NCBI RefSeq assembly: GCF_900112685.1
Contig: NZ_FOMS01000003.1
Coordinates: 1 to 64,000, forward strand
Direction of reading: 5' to 3'
From: Roseivivax sediminis
Lineage (GTDB): Bacteria; Pseudomonadota; Alphaproteobacteria; Rhodobacterales; Rhodobacteraceae
Length of the DNA stretch: 64,000 nt
How positions within the stretch are numbered: position 1 is the stretch's first letter; the number at the start of each line of letters is the position of its first letter. Made by a program: the position numbers and the translations under genes. Positions 8,817-17,046 of this stretch are shown here, one piece after another. Under the pieces are notes generated by a model, which worked only from the letters and a program-made list of their open reading frames with translations, made no database searches and had not been told where the DNA came from.

Positions 8817-8836
8817 CCGGTGCCATGCGGCACCGG
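8817..8836 (-). terminator. Hairpin downstream of choX
   Basis: CCGGTGCC and GGCACCGG form a perfect 8-bp stem with a 4-nt loop, 14 bp past the choX stop. No T-tract follows, as is common for GC-rich terminators. Confidence 0.5.
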
Positions 8837-8850
8837 ACCGCGACCACGCG

Positions 8851-9777
8851 TTATTCCAGCGCGCCCATCACCGCCTCGGCGGCGTCGCCACCGTCGGCCG
8901 TCGTTACGCCGTCGAGCCAGTCCTCGACGATGCCGACGTTCGCCGACAGCCACTCGCGCGCGGCGTCCTCCGGATCGGCGCCGTCGTCCAGGATCGCACC
9001 CATTATCTCGTTTTCCATCTCGAGCGTGAAGGCCAGGTTCTCCAGCAGCGCCTGCACGTTCGGGCAGTCCTCGGCGAACCCGGCGCGGGTGTTGGTGTGC
9101 ACCGTCGCGCCGCCGAGATTCGGGCCGAAATAGTCGTCGCCGCCCTCGAGGTAGGTGAGGTCGAAATTGGCGTTCATCGGGTGCGGCTCCCAGCCGAGGA
9201 ACACGATGGGCTCGTCGCGGTCGGAGGCGCGGCCCACCTGTGCCAGCATCCCCTGTTCGGAGCTTTCGCGGATGTCGAAGTCGCCGAGACCGAAGGCGTC
9301 CTCCTCGATCATCGACAGGATCAGGCGGTTGCCGTCGTTGCCCGGCTCGATGCCGTAGATTGTCTGGTCGAGCGCGTCTCCATGTTCCGCGATCGCCTCG
9401 AAGCTGTCGATGCCGAGCTCGGCACCGGCCGCGTTGGTTGCGAGCGTGTACTTCGCGCCTTCGAGGTTGGTGCGCACCGTCACCACGCTGCCGTCCTCGC
9501 GGTAGGGCGCGATGTCGTTCTCCATCGTCGGCATCCAGTTGCCGAGGAACACGTCCACGTCTCCGTCGGCCATCGCGGTATAGGTCACCGGCACGGACAG
9601 CACGCGCGTCTCGGTGTCGTAGCCGAGCGCCTCGAGCACGAGGCTCGTCGCGGCCGTGGTCGCGGTGATGTCGGTCCAGCCGACATCGGCGAAGGTCACT
9701 TCCTCGCAGGTCTCCTGCGCCGCGGCACCGCCCGCCACGAGCGCGAGCGCCAGGCCCGCCGTCAGTTGCGTCTTCAT
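8851..9777 (-). CDS. choX: Choline-binding protein of a choline ABC importer
   Basis: The 308-residue periplasmic protein (signal peptide ending AGGAAAQ) matches ChoX/ProX-type binding proteins. Typical aromatic-box segments are visible: VGWTDI near residue 33, FLGNWMP near 80, YGIEPGNDGN near 150 and FLGWEPHPMN near 195. The tryptophans in these segments cage the quaternary ammonium of choline. The permease (choW) and ATPase (choV) genes that usually follow are not in this window, and the gene appears monocistronic with its own terminator hairpin. It is divergent from the AAA+ ATPase gene across a 180-bp gap. Confidence 0.85.
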   Translation of the reverse strand: MKTQLTAGLALALVAGGAAAQETCEEVTFADVGWTDITATTAATSLVLEALGYDTETRVLSVPVTYTAMADGDVDVFLGNWMPTMENDIAPYREDGSVVTVRTNLEGAKYTLATNAAGAELGIDSFEAIAEHGDALDQTIYGIEPGNDGNRLILSMIEEDAFGLGDFDIRESSEQGMLAQVGRASDRDEPIVFLGWEPHPMNANFDLTYLEGGDDYFGPNLGGATVHTNTRAGFAEDCPNVQALLENLAFTLEMENEIMGAILDDGADPEDAAREWLSANVGIVEDWLDGVTTADGGDAAEAVMGALE

Positions 9778-9957
9778 CGTCGTCTCCCGATTTGTGTATC
9801 TCAGGCGGGCATCATGGCTCTTGCCGGCCCGGAATCAACCGCCCGTGCGCCTTCGGCCTGACCGCATTTTTTCAAGGCCGGGCCGCGCTCGTGCCACAAA
9901 GCCGCGGTTGTCTGCGCCGAACGCCCCGCGCCAGACCACGAAGGACCCTGCCCGCCC

Positions 9958-11262
9958 ATGAACATGCAGACCAACGTCCTCGCCCCGCCGCCGCCGAAAC
10001 GGCTGGACGAGATGCAACTGCCGCTGGTGATGATGCGGGACATCGTGCTCAAGACGATGTTCCGCAAGAACACCGGCACGGTGAGCGAACTGGCCACCGC
10101 GATCTGCCTGCCCGTGCCGATCGCGCAGGAGCTTGTCGACCTCGCCCGATCGCAGCTCCTGCTGGAGGCGATGGGTACGATGAGCGCCGGCGCCGGCGGC
10201 GAGATGGGCTACCAGCTGACCGAGAGCGGCCGGGCCCGCGCCGGCGACGCGCTGTCGCAGTCGGAATATTACGGCGCGATGCCGGTACCGCTGGCAGTCT
10301 ACCGCGAACAGGTGGAGCGGCAGTCGATCCGAAATCTCCAGATCACCCGCGACCAGCTGACCGAGGCGATGGGCCACCTGATCCTGCCGCCCACGCTCCT
10401 AGGCGATCTCGGCCCGGCGGTCAGCGCCGGCCGGTCGATCCTGATGTACGGGCCCCCCGGCAACGGCAAGTCGTCGATCTCCGGCGGTATCCGCGACGCG
10501 ATGGGCGACAAGATCTACGTGCCGCGCGCGCTGGAATATGCCGGCCAGGTCATCACCGTCTACGACCCGATCGTGCATACCGCCGCAGAGGAGCAGCAGG
10601 AGGATTCCACGCAGCTGCGCCGCCGCATCCGCTTCGACACGCGCTACGTGCTGTGCCAGCGCCCGACGGTGATCACCGGGGGCGAATTGTCGCTCGACAT
10701 GCTCGATCTTGTCTACAACCCGACCGCGCGGACCTACCAGGCGCCGCTGCAACTGAAGTCCACGGGCGGCATCTTCATCGTCGACGACCTCGGCCGCCAG
10801 GCCGAGCCGCCGCAGAAGCTGGTGAACCGCTGGATCGTGCCGCTGGAGGAGTCCAAGGACATCCTCGCCCTCCAATCGGGCGAGAAGTTCGAGGTGCCCT
10901 TCGACACGCTGGTGATCTTCTCCACCAATTTCCACCCCAACGAGATCTTCGACCAGGCGGCGCTGCGGCGGATCTTCTTCAAGATCAAGATCGACGGCCC
11001 GGATCAGGAGAACTTCCTGAAGATCTTCGCGCTGGTGGCGCGCAAGAAGAAGATGCAGCTCTGCGAGAAGAGCCTCGTGCATCTGCTGAAGTCGAAATAC
11101 CCGCAGATCGACAACGTCTATGCGAACTACCAGCCGGTGTTCCTGATCGACCAGATGCTCGCGGTGTGCGACTTCGAGGGCTTGCCCTACAAGATGACGC
11201 CCGAACTCATCGACCGTGCCTGGTCGAACATGTTCGTCAGGGACGAGGTGATCGTGAGGTAA
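9958..11262 (+). CDS. AAA+ ATPase with N-terminal winged-helix-like region, function unknown
   Basis: The 434-residue cytoplasmic protein has a Walker A motif YGPPGNGKSS (about 164-173) and a Walker B motif IFIVDDLGRQ (about 275-284). A sensor-type segment VIFSTNFHPNEIFD follows. Residues ~20-110 look like a winged-helix domain (TVSELATAICLPVPIAQELV). The frame is strongly conserved-looking and uncluttered. I associate this architecture with a rhodobacterial ATPase family without an assigned role. It is transcribed alone, divergent from choX, and ends convergent with the OmpA-like gene. Confidence 0.65.
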   Translation: MNMQTNVLAPPPPKRLDEMQLPLVMMRDIVLKTMFRKNTGTVSELATAICLPVPIAQELVDLARSQLLLEAMGTMSAGAGGEMGYQLTESGRARAGDALSQSEYYGAMPVPLAVYREQVERQSIRNLQITRDQLTEAMGHLILPPTLLGDLGPAVSAGRSILMYGPPGNGKSSISGGIRDAMGDKIYVPRALEYAGQVITVYDPIVHTAAEEQQEDSTQLRRRIRFDTRYVLCQRPTVITGGELSLDMLDLVYNPTARTYQAPLQLKSTGGIFIVDDLGRQAEPPQKLVNRWIVPLEESKDILALQSGEKFEVPFDTLVIFSTNFHPNEIFDQAALRRIFFKIKIDGPDQENFLKIFALVARKKKMQLCEKSLVHLLKSKYPQIDNVYANYQPVFLIDQMLAVCDFEGLPYKMTPELIDRAWSNMFVRDEVIVR

Positions 11263-11325
11263 TGCCGAGACGCGTGGAGGCGGGGCCGGCGTGCCGCCAT
11301 GCCGCCATGCCGCCCGTTGCCGACT

Positions 11326-12237
11326 TCAGCGGGTCGGCACGGCGATCAGCTCGACCCGGCGGTTCTGGCGGCGCCCCGCCTCTGTGTCGTTGCCGGCCGT
11401 CGGCTGCGATTCTCCGGCGCCCGAGGTGGTGAGCGTCACGTCCTGTAGTTCGGGCCGCGTGGACAGCCAGTCGCGCACCGCCTGCGCGCGGTCGAGCGAC
11501 AGCTGGCGATTGTAGTCGTCCGCACCGCGCGAATCCGTGTGCCCGACCACCCGGACCTCGGACAGCGCGCGGATGCCGATGGCCTCCGCCGTGGCATTGA
11601 GTGCTTCGCGGGCGCTGTCCCGCAGGGACGCGCTGTCGAACTCGAACAACACCTCGCCCGACAGTACGAATCGTTCGGCGGTGCCGATGGCCGCGACGGC
11701 GTCGATATCGGCGCCCGGCCACCGGCCGCTGCACTCTTCTCCGTCGTCGGTCAGCCGGACATGGCTGAAACTGGCGCCCTGCGCGACGTACGGCGCGATG
11801 TCGACATCGGCCCGCCCGCCCGAGATGTCGCCGATGTCGGTCCAGGTCTCCCCATCGGCGGAGATCGCCAGGAACGTCGGTTCGACATCCGGCCCGACCT
11901 CGAAGACGTAAAGGTCCGTGCCCTCGATATCGATGAGCGCGTTGTCCTCGAACCGGAGCACCACGGAGCCGCCGCAGCCGAGCGTGAGCTCGCGCTCCGG
12001 CGTGTCGAGGCTTTCCCAGTCCGGCGGCCCGATCGCCGCGCGGGGGTCGCGCGACGGCTCGATCGGGGCGGGATTGCCCATCTCGTAGCGCAGTGCGGAA
12101 TCGGCGAACGACAGATCGCCCATCGGCAAGGTGACGGTGCCGTCGCTGCCGTCGGCGTAGGTCTTGGCGGATTGGGCGATTGCCGGCCCGCATAGTGCGC
12201 CGACAATGAACGCGATAATGGCGGGTCGAATATGCAT
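11326..12237 (-). CDS. OmpA-family outer-membrane/peptidoglycan-binding protein
   Basis: The 303-residue protein starts with a signal peptide (MHIRPAIIAFIVGALCGPAIAQ). Residues ~25-185 form a beta-rich domain (LRFEDNALIDIEGTDLYVFE, then a discoidin-like DGETWTDIGDISGG). Residues ~195-303 are an OmpA C-terminal domain: VLFEFDSASLRDSA, then VVGHTDSRGADDYN, NRQLSLDRAQAVRDWL and RRQNRRVEL, the peptidoglycan-binding signature. GGAGG lies just before the ATG at 12237; the frame is open 64 codons further upstream but without homology. The specific N-terminal function is unknown. Confidence 0.85.
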   Translation of the reverse strand: MHIRPAIIAFIVGALCGPAIAQSAKTYADGSDGTVTLPMGDLSFADSALRYEMGNPAPIEPSRDPRAAIGPPDWESLDTPERELTLGCGGSVVLRFEDNALIDIEGTDLYVFEVGPDVEPTFLAISADGETWTDIGDISGGRADVDIAPYVAQGASFSHVRLTDDGEECSGRWPGADIDAVAAIGTAERFVLSGEVLFEFDSASLRDSAREALNATAEAIGIRALSEVRVVGHTDSRGADDYNRQLSLDRAQAVRDWLSTRPELQDVTLTTSGAGESQPTAGNDTEAGRRQNRRVELIAVPTR

Positions 12238-12435
12238 GGCTACCTCCCACGGCCAGACTGACACAGCGCAGGCCGGGGACGCAAAGGGCGACGAAAAGTC
12301 GTCGTCGGACAGCCGAAACGGTGCGGGTTGCGTGCGTCGGAAGGGCATCCGAAGGTGATCGGCCCGGCCGGTTCTGGGCGATGAAATTTCGGCTTGACCC
12401 CTTCGAGAGCCTGCCATACTCAGCGCCACGCTCTT

Positions 12436-12512
12436 GGCGGAGTAGCTCAGTTGGTTAGAGCAGAGGAATCATAATCCTTGTGTCGGGGGTTCAAGTCCCT
12501 CCTCCGCTACCA
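12436..12512 (+). tRNA. tRNA-Met (CAT), elongator type
   Basis: The 77-nt sequence folds as a complete cloverleaf with encoded CCA. The acceptor stem GGCGGAG pairs with CTCCGCT (one G-U at the first pair), the D-stem is GCTC/GAGC, and the anticodon stem is GAGGA/TCCTT with loop ATCATAA. The T-arm contains GTTCAAG. The anticodon is CAT. It lacks the unpaired first acceptor pair and the three G-C pairs next to the anticodon loop typical of initiator tRNA. An Ile2 (lysidine) identity cannot be excluded but the body resembles alphaproteobacterial elongator tRNA-Met. Confidence 0.9.
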
Positions 12513-12542
12513 CTCTTCCTCTCGTGGGATCTGAGAGAAGAG
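12513..12542 (+). terminator. Hairpin immediately after the tRNA
   Basis: CTCTT-C-CTCTC and GAGAG-AAGAG form a 10-bp stem with one bulged C and a 9-nt loop, starting at the base after CCA. No T-tract follows, so it may be a terminator or a 3'-processing structure. Confidence 0.35.
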
Positions 12543-12618
12543 GGGAGCAGAACTCCAGCGAGCCTGTCCATCAAAGTTACACTGTTGCCGGGCCATGACG
12601 GGGCCGGTTCGGCGCGGG

Positions 12619-13371
12619 TCAGACCGTCAGGACGACGCGCTTGCCCGCGATGTCGTGCACCTCGAGCGGCGTGTCGTAGAGCGCGCTGAGGATCTCCGGG
12701 GTGACGACTTCTTCGGGCGGGCCGCTGGCGAAGACGCGACCCGATTTGAGCGCGACGATGTGGTCCGCGTGACGCGCGGCGACGGTCAGGTCGTGCAACA
12801 CCACGGCCACAGCCGCGCCGGTTTCGGCCCGTGCCCGCGCCACGGCCATCACCCGCCGGACGTGCGACAGGTCGAGGTTGTTGAGCGGCTCGTCCAGCAA
12901 CAGTGCATCCGGTGTCTGCGCAAGCGTCATCGCGATCAGCGCCCGCTGTCGCTGCCCGCCGGAGACGGTGTCGAGGTAGCGCCCAGCAAGGTCGGTCAGG
13001 TCGAGGTCCGCAAGGCAGTCGCGCACGATATCGTGGTCCTGCGCGGTCAGCCGGCCGCCGGAATGCGGGTAGCGGCCGAACCCGACGAGGTCGGCGACGC
13101 TCAGTCGCGGGGCGATCACGGCGTTCTGCCGCAGGATAGCGAGCCGCCGCGCAAGGTCGGGCGAGGGGATGCGCCCGATCTCCGTGCCGTCGACCCGGAT
13201 CGCCCCCGCCGCGGGCGGCACGAGTCGGCCGAGCGCGGCGAGGAGCGTCGACTTGCCGGCGCCGTTCGGACCGACAAGGGCAGTGAGCCGGCCGCGCTCC
13301 ACGGTCAGGTCGATGTCGTGGACGACTTGCGCGCCGCCAAGGCTGACGCAGAGGGATTGGGTCTCGATCAT
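12619..13371 (-). CDS. Siderophore ABC importer, ATPase subunit (importer 1)
   Basis: The 250-residue cytoplasmic ATPase powers uptake of ferric siderophore from the periplasm. Walker A is GPNGAGKST (about 34-42), the signature is SGGQRQRALIA, Walker B is DALLLDEP and the switch histidine lies in VVLHDL. It belongs to the FepC/YclP-like group. The ATG at 13371 overlaps the stop of the permease gene (ATGA); the frame remains open upstream but inside that permease. It is the last gene of the operon SBP-permease-permease-ATPase that starts at 16124. Confidence 0.9.
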   Translation of the reverse strand: MIETQSLCVSLGGAQVVHDIDLTVERGRLTALVGPNGAGKSTLLAALGRLVPPAAGAIRVDGTEIGRIPSPDLARRLAILRQNAVIAPRLSVADLVGFGRYPHSGGRLTAQDHDIVRDCLADLDLTDLAGRYLDTVSGGQRQRALIAMTLAQTPDALLLDEPLNNLDLSHVRRVMAVARARAETGAAVAVVLHDLTVAARHADHIVALKSGRVFASGPPEEVVTPEILSALYDTPLEVHDIAGKRVVLTV

Positions 13372-14321
13372 CTGGCGGCTCCCTTCAGGACGAGGGCGAG
13401 GAAGACGAGGCCGCCCAGACCCTCGATCACAACGGCGACAGAGGTCTCCAGCGCCAGCACGCGCTCGAAGATCGTCTGGCTGCCGACGAGGACCGTGGCC
13501 GAGATCAGCGCCGCCAGCGGCAAGAGCACCGCGTGGCGCCACGTTCCGGCCGCCGCGTGGGCGAGGGCGGAGACGAGCAGGCCGAAGAACACCACGGGTC
13601 CCACGAGCGCCGTCGAGACCGACACAAGCACGGCGACGAGCGCCATCGCGCGCCGCGCCTCGCGATCATGGTCGACGCCGAGGCCGATGGCCGTCTCGCG
13701 CCCCAGCGCGATCACGTCGAGCCGGGCGCTGCGCCGCGCAAGGAGCGCGACGCAGACTGTCGTCGTCGCCGCGGCGATCCACAGAAGGTCCGTGTTCACG
13801 GCATTGAACCGGGCGAAGCTCGCCGCCTGGACCACGGCGAATTCCGACGGGTCGATGAGCCGGTTGAGCAGGCTCGACAGGCTGCGGAAGAGGATGCCGA
13901 AGACGATCCCGGTCAGCACCAGCCGCCCCAGGTCGTCGCTGCGCCGCAGGAGCGCGGCGAACAGCGCCAGCGCGGCGCCGAGCATCAGCGCCGTCTCGAT
14001 CCCGAATTGCAGGCGCTGGCCGAGCGCAGCGAAGCCGACGCCGCCCAGGGTGAAGACGAGAGCCGTCTGGATCAGAAGGTAGAGTGCGTCGAACCCCATG
14101 ATCGACGGGGTGAGGATGCGGTTACCGGTCACCGTCTGGAACACGATCGTCGACCACGCGACGGAGGTCGCGACCACCAGCAGCGCGGCCAGTTTCTGCC
14201 CCCGGAAGGCGAGGACGAACCCCCAGTCGCCCCGCGCGCCCAGCGTCAGGAACAGGCCGCAGGCGAGCGCGCAGGCTAGGCCGGCAAGGACGAGCGGCTT
14301 AGCCACGGGCGGGCCGCGCAT
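13368..14321 (-). CDS. Siderophore ABC importer, permease subunit 2 (importer 1)
   Basis: The 317-residue inner-membrane protein is a FecCD-family permease with about nine hydrophobic helices. Family segments include VTGNRILTPSIMGFDALY near residue 63 and the cytoplasmic coupling region around GRETAIGLGVDHDREAR near 205. It resembles FatC/YclO, the partner type used by catecholate and petrobactin importers. The start overlaps the upstream permease by 23 bp (ATG 14321). A GTG at 14306 that overlaps its stop codon is an alternative. Both choices imply translational coupling. Confidence 0.88.
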   Translation of the reverse strand: MRGPPVAKPLVLAGLACALACGLFLTLGARGDWGFVLAFRGQKLAALLVVATSVAWSTIVFQTVTGNRILTPSIMGFDALYLLIQTALVFTLGGVGFAALGQRLQFGIETALMLGAALALFAALLRRSDDLGRLVLTGIVFGILFRSLSSLLNRLIDPSEFAVVQAASFARFNAVNTDLLWIAAATTTVCVALLARRSARLDVIALGRETAIGLGVDHDREARRAMALVAVLVSVSTALVGPVVFFGLLVSALAHAAAGTWRHAVLLPLAALISATVLVGSQTIFERVLALETSVAVVIEGLGGLVFLALVLKGAAR

Positions 14322-15234
14322 GCAGAAGCCACAGGAAGACCGCCGCGCCCAGAACGCCGAGGATCGTGCCCACCGGCACCTCGAACGGGTAGCGCAGCAC
14401 GCGGCCGAGGATGTCGCAGGCCAGCACCAGCCCGGCGCCCGACAGCGCCACGAGCGGCAGCGTCGCGGCGAGGTTGTCGCCGCGCATCCGGCTGACGATG
14501 TTGGGCACGACGAGCCCGACGAAGGGCACGAGCCCCACCGTCACCACCGTCACAGCCGTCACGATAGACACGATGGCAAGGCCGAGCGCCATGATGCGCC
14601 GGTAATCGAGGCCGAGCCCGGTGCTCGCCTCTTCGCCCATCCCGGCGATGGTGAAGCGCCGCGCATAGGCGAAGGCAAGGGCGGTGAGCGCGCCGGAGAT
14701 CCAGAGAAATTCGTAACGGCCGAGCATGACACCGGAAAATTCGCCGTTCATCCAGATGTCGATGTACTGCATCAGGTCGCGCTCGAAGGCGAGAAATGTG
14801 GTCGCCGCGCCGAGGATGCCGCCGTAGACGATGCCGGTCAGCGGCACCAGGAGCGGCGCCTCGGGCGGCAGGCGGCGGACGAGCGCCAGGAATCCCGCGG
14901 TCCCGATCAGCGCCGCAGCCGTCGCCCCGGCCATCTTCAGCCAGAGCGCCGCCGCCGGGGCGAGCAAGGTGATCGCGACGAGGCCGAGCCCCGCCGCCTG
15001 ACCGGTGCCGGCGGTCGCCGGCTCGACGAAGCGGTTGCGGGCGAGCATCTGCATGATGACACCCGCCACCGCGAGCCCCGCGCCGGTCAGCAGCGCCGCG
15101 GCGGTGCGCGGCGCCCGGCTGATCGCGACCAGCCACAGCCCCTCGGCATCCGCCGACAGCGTGCCGACCCCGACAGCGAGGCTGACGAGCGACAGGGCCA
15201 GAAGCCCGCAAAGTGCCGCGGGCGTGGACGTCAA
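14299..15234 (-). CDS. Siderophore ABC importer, permease subunit 1 (importer 1)
   Basis: The 311-residue FecCD-family permease resembles FatD/YclN. Hydrophobic helices span the chain, with LARNRFVEPATAGTGQAAGL near residue 64 and GLGLDYRRIMALG near 208 as family landmarks. The start codon is TTG, whose TTGA overlaps the TGA stop of the binding-protein gene. The downstream permease begins within its last codons. It forms a heterodimeric channel with that permease. Confidence 0.88.
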   Translation of the reverse strand: MTSTPAALCGLLALSLVSLAVGVGTLSADAEGLWLVAISRAPRTAAALLTGAGLAVAGVIMQMLARNRFVEPATAGTGQAAGLGLVAITLLAPAAALWLKMAGATAAALIGTAGFLALVRRLPPEAPLLVPLTGIVYGGILGAATTFLAFERDLMQYIDIWMNGEFSGVMLGRYEFLWISGALTALAFAYARRFTIAGMGEEASTGLGLDYRRIMALGLAIVSIVTAVTVVTVGLVPFVGLVVPNIVSRMRGDNLAATLPLVALSGAGLVLACDILGRVLRYPFEVPVGTILGVLGAAVFLWLLHARPARG

Positions 15235-16124
15235 GATTTGCCGCCCGCCAGCGCATCCTCCAGTATGCCGAGCGTGTCGAGCGTCGCCTGCGCGCCGCCG
15301 CCTGCAATGTAGACGCGCGCGGCGTCGAGATAGACGATCCGGTCGTTCTGCCAGGCGGCGGTCTCGCGCACGAGCGGGTTGTCGAGCGTGGACCTGGCGC
15401 TCTGGCTCTCGGCGCCGATGGCGGCGCCGCGGTCGATGACGATCAGCCAGTCGGGGTTCACCTCGCGGATGAACTCGAAGGACACCGCTTCGCCGTGGGT
15501 CGAGGCATCGAGCCCCTCCGCCGCCTCGGGCAGGCCGCTGGCCGCATGGAGCCAGCCGAACCGCGAGCCTGCGCCGTAGGCCGAGACCTTCGGCCCGTTC
15601 GTCAGCACGATCAGCGCGTCGCCCTGGCCTTCGGCCGCGGCCTGGACGTTGGCTATCGCGTCGTCGATCTGGGCAAGGAGCGCCTCGGCGGCGTCCGCGC
15701 GGTCATAGAGCGCACCGTATGAGGTGATGCGGTCACGCGCCTGGCCGAGGATATCCTCGCCCCAGATCGTCATGTCGATCGCGGGCGCGAGCCGGGACAC
15801 AGGCTCCACCTGTTCCGCAGAGCGTCCGCCGAGGATGACGAGATCGGGCTGCATGGCGTTCAGCGCCTCGAAATCGGGCTCGAAGAGCGTCCCGGCCTCG
15901 CCCTCATAGTCCGACAGATAGTCGAGATACGTGTTCCCGATGGAGGCCAGCCCCGGCACCTCGAGCGCGTCCAGCGTGTCGAGCGCGGCCATGTCGAAGA
16001 CGACCGTGCTGGCCGGATTGGCCGGCACTTCGGCCGTACCGGTCGCGGTCTCGATCCGGGTAGTCTCGGACCAGGCGGGCGCGGCGGCGATCGCGGCGCT
16101 CAGGGCAAGGGCGATTAGGCGCAT
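15231..16124 (-). CDS. Siderophore-binding protein (importer 1)
   Basis: The 297-residue periplasmic binding protein has a signal peptide (ending PAWSE, about residue 20) and the two-lobed fold of class III iron-siderophore binders. Segments such as VVFDMAALDTLDAL, PDLVILGGRSAEQ, LTNGPKVSAYGAGSRFGWLH and NPDWLIVIDRG are typical of the YclQ/FatB/VctP group, which favours catecholate-type ligands. It heads the importer operon. One of the four shared 22-bp motifs lies 22-46 bp before the ATG, between this gene and the divergent unknown gene at 16321. Confidence 0.9.
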   Translation of the reverse strand: MRLIALALSAAIAAAPAWSETTRIETATGTAEVPANPASTVVFDMAALDTLDALEVPGLASIGNTYLDYLSDYEGEAGTLFEPDFEALNAMQPDLVILGGRSAEQVEPVSRLAPAIDMTIWGEDILGQARDRITSYGALYDRADAAEALLAQIDDAIANVQAAAEGQGDALIVLTNGPKVSAYGAGSRFGWLHAASGLPEAAEGLDASTHGEAVSFEFIREVNPDWLIVIDRGAAIGAESQSARSTLDNPLVRETAAWQNDRIVYLDAARVYIAGGGAQATLDTLGILEDALAGGKS

Positions 16125-16146
16125 ATGGGGCTCCTTGACGGTTCGG

Positions 16147-16169
16147 ACAATTCCCGACTTTTCCGATAA
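16147..16169 (-). promoter_or_regulatory. Iron-locus motif, copy 1 (before importer-1 binding protein)
   Basis: Read on the minus strand: TTATCGGAAAAG followed directly by TCGGGAATTGT. It shares 18 of 21 bases with the copy at 21218 and lines up without gaps with the copies at 20295 and 27912. It ends 22 bp before the start codon at 16124. Proposed operator of the AraC-type regulator or of an iron regulator; inference. Confidence 0.5.
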
Positions 16170-16224
16170 GGTACGTGGCGCAGAGGGTCCAGAGGTCTTT
16201 CCCTGACAGATCCGAGAACGCCCC

Positions 16225-16239
16225 TTGTGTCACGCACAA
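16225..16239. promoter_or_regulatory. Dyad TTGTG-N5-CACAA in a divergent promoter region
   Basis: A perfect 5-5-5 inverted repeat sits 81 bp upstream of the unknown gene at 16321, just before an AT-rich stretch (TTTATAAAAATA). It could be an operator for either divergent gene; no regulator is assigned. Confidence 0.3.
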
Positions 16240-16320
16240 AAGTTTATAAAAATACTCGGAAATGTTCCCCGCCAGGACCCCCGAGCCCCGGAACACTGAC
16301 CGCCTGAAGGGGAGACCGGC

Positions 16321-16782
16321 ATGTCACATCTGCATTACAGCGAGCGCGGCACGCCGCTTTCGTCGCTTGGTTATTCGCGGCCGGAACAGGATGCGCTGCG
16401 GGTCGCACGCCACTTTTTCCACGCCTTCTGCGAGCCGGGCAAACAGGGGTGGATTTCCGCCTTCGGTCATGCGCTGCGCGTGCGCGGTCCCGAGGACGGT
16501 CCGCACCTCGCTCTGGCCACGCTGAACGCGATCCAGTCGATCCGGCGCATCCGGCCTTCGCCGTTCCGGTTCAACTGCCCGACCTGCCGGGAATGCTCGC
16601 TTTACCTCTCGGGCAACGAACGCAGCTACATGAACGCGCTGAGGGCGGCCATGCGCGGCGACCAGGTCGCGCTTGGCAAACACCTTTGGCTGCTGTGCGA
16701 AGGCAACGATCCTGGTGCCGCCGAGGCGGCCTTTCGGACGCTTGCCGAGCTCGTCGAGAGCCCGGCGCCGGTGGCCGGCTGA
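16321..16782 (+). CDS. Uncharacterised protein with CxxCxxC cluster
   Basis: A 153-residue soluble protein that I cannot assign to a named family. A central segment NCPTCRECSLYLSGNERSYM (near residue 83) carries three closely spaced cysteines in CxxCxxC form, with a further LLCEGN near residue 124. This could bind iron-sulfur, zinc or haem. The ATG follows GGGGAG. The gene is embedded in the iron-uptake locus, divergent from importer 1, so co-regulation by iron is plausible but unproven. Confidence 0.6.
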   Translation: MSHLHYSERGTPLSSLGYSRPEQDALRVARHFFHAFCEPGKQGWISAFGHALRVRGPEDGPHLALATLNAIQSIRRIRPSPFRFNCPTCRECSLYLSGNERSYMNALRAAMRGDQVALGKHLWLLCEGNDPGAAEAAFRTLAELVESPAPVAG

Positions 16783-17006
16783 GCCGGTCCGGGCCGCCGG
16801 GCAGGGGCAGGCCGCTTCGTCACCGCTCCGACAGGCCTTCGCAGCCTGGCCGGGGCCGGTCTGCCTCCATCGTTTTGGAGCCCCGATACCCGCGACCAAT
16901 CCGCCAGCGGCTGCGGCTCGCCGCGAGCGCTTTGGGACGGATGTTCGTCCTGCACGCTTCCGGGCGCGGGGGCTGTCAGCCCGATATTCACGGGAGCGCA
17001 AGCGGT

Positions 17007-17034
17007 GCGGCCCGGCGCCATGGCGCCGGGCCGC
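17007..17034 (-). terminator. Perfect 28-bp palindrome downstream of tonB
   Basis: The sequence from GCGGCCCGG to CCGGGCCGC is fully self-complementary and centred on CCATGG. It lies 12 bp past the tonB stop codon. The extremely GC-rich stem without a T-tract would end the exbB-exbD-exbD-tonB transcript or stabilise its 3' end. Confidence 0.5.
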
Positions 17035-17046
17035 CCCCGTGGTCGA

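Noticed and set aside
12436-12512. Initiator tRNA or tRNA-Ile2 identity for the CAT tRNA
   Set aside because: It has a paired first acceptor position and no run of three G-C pairs beside the anticodon, against initiator; the body resembles elongator tRNA-Met, although Ile2 cannot be fully excluded.
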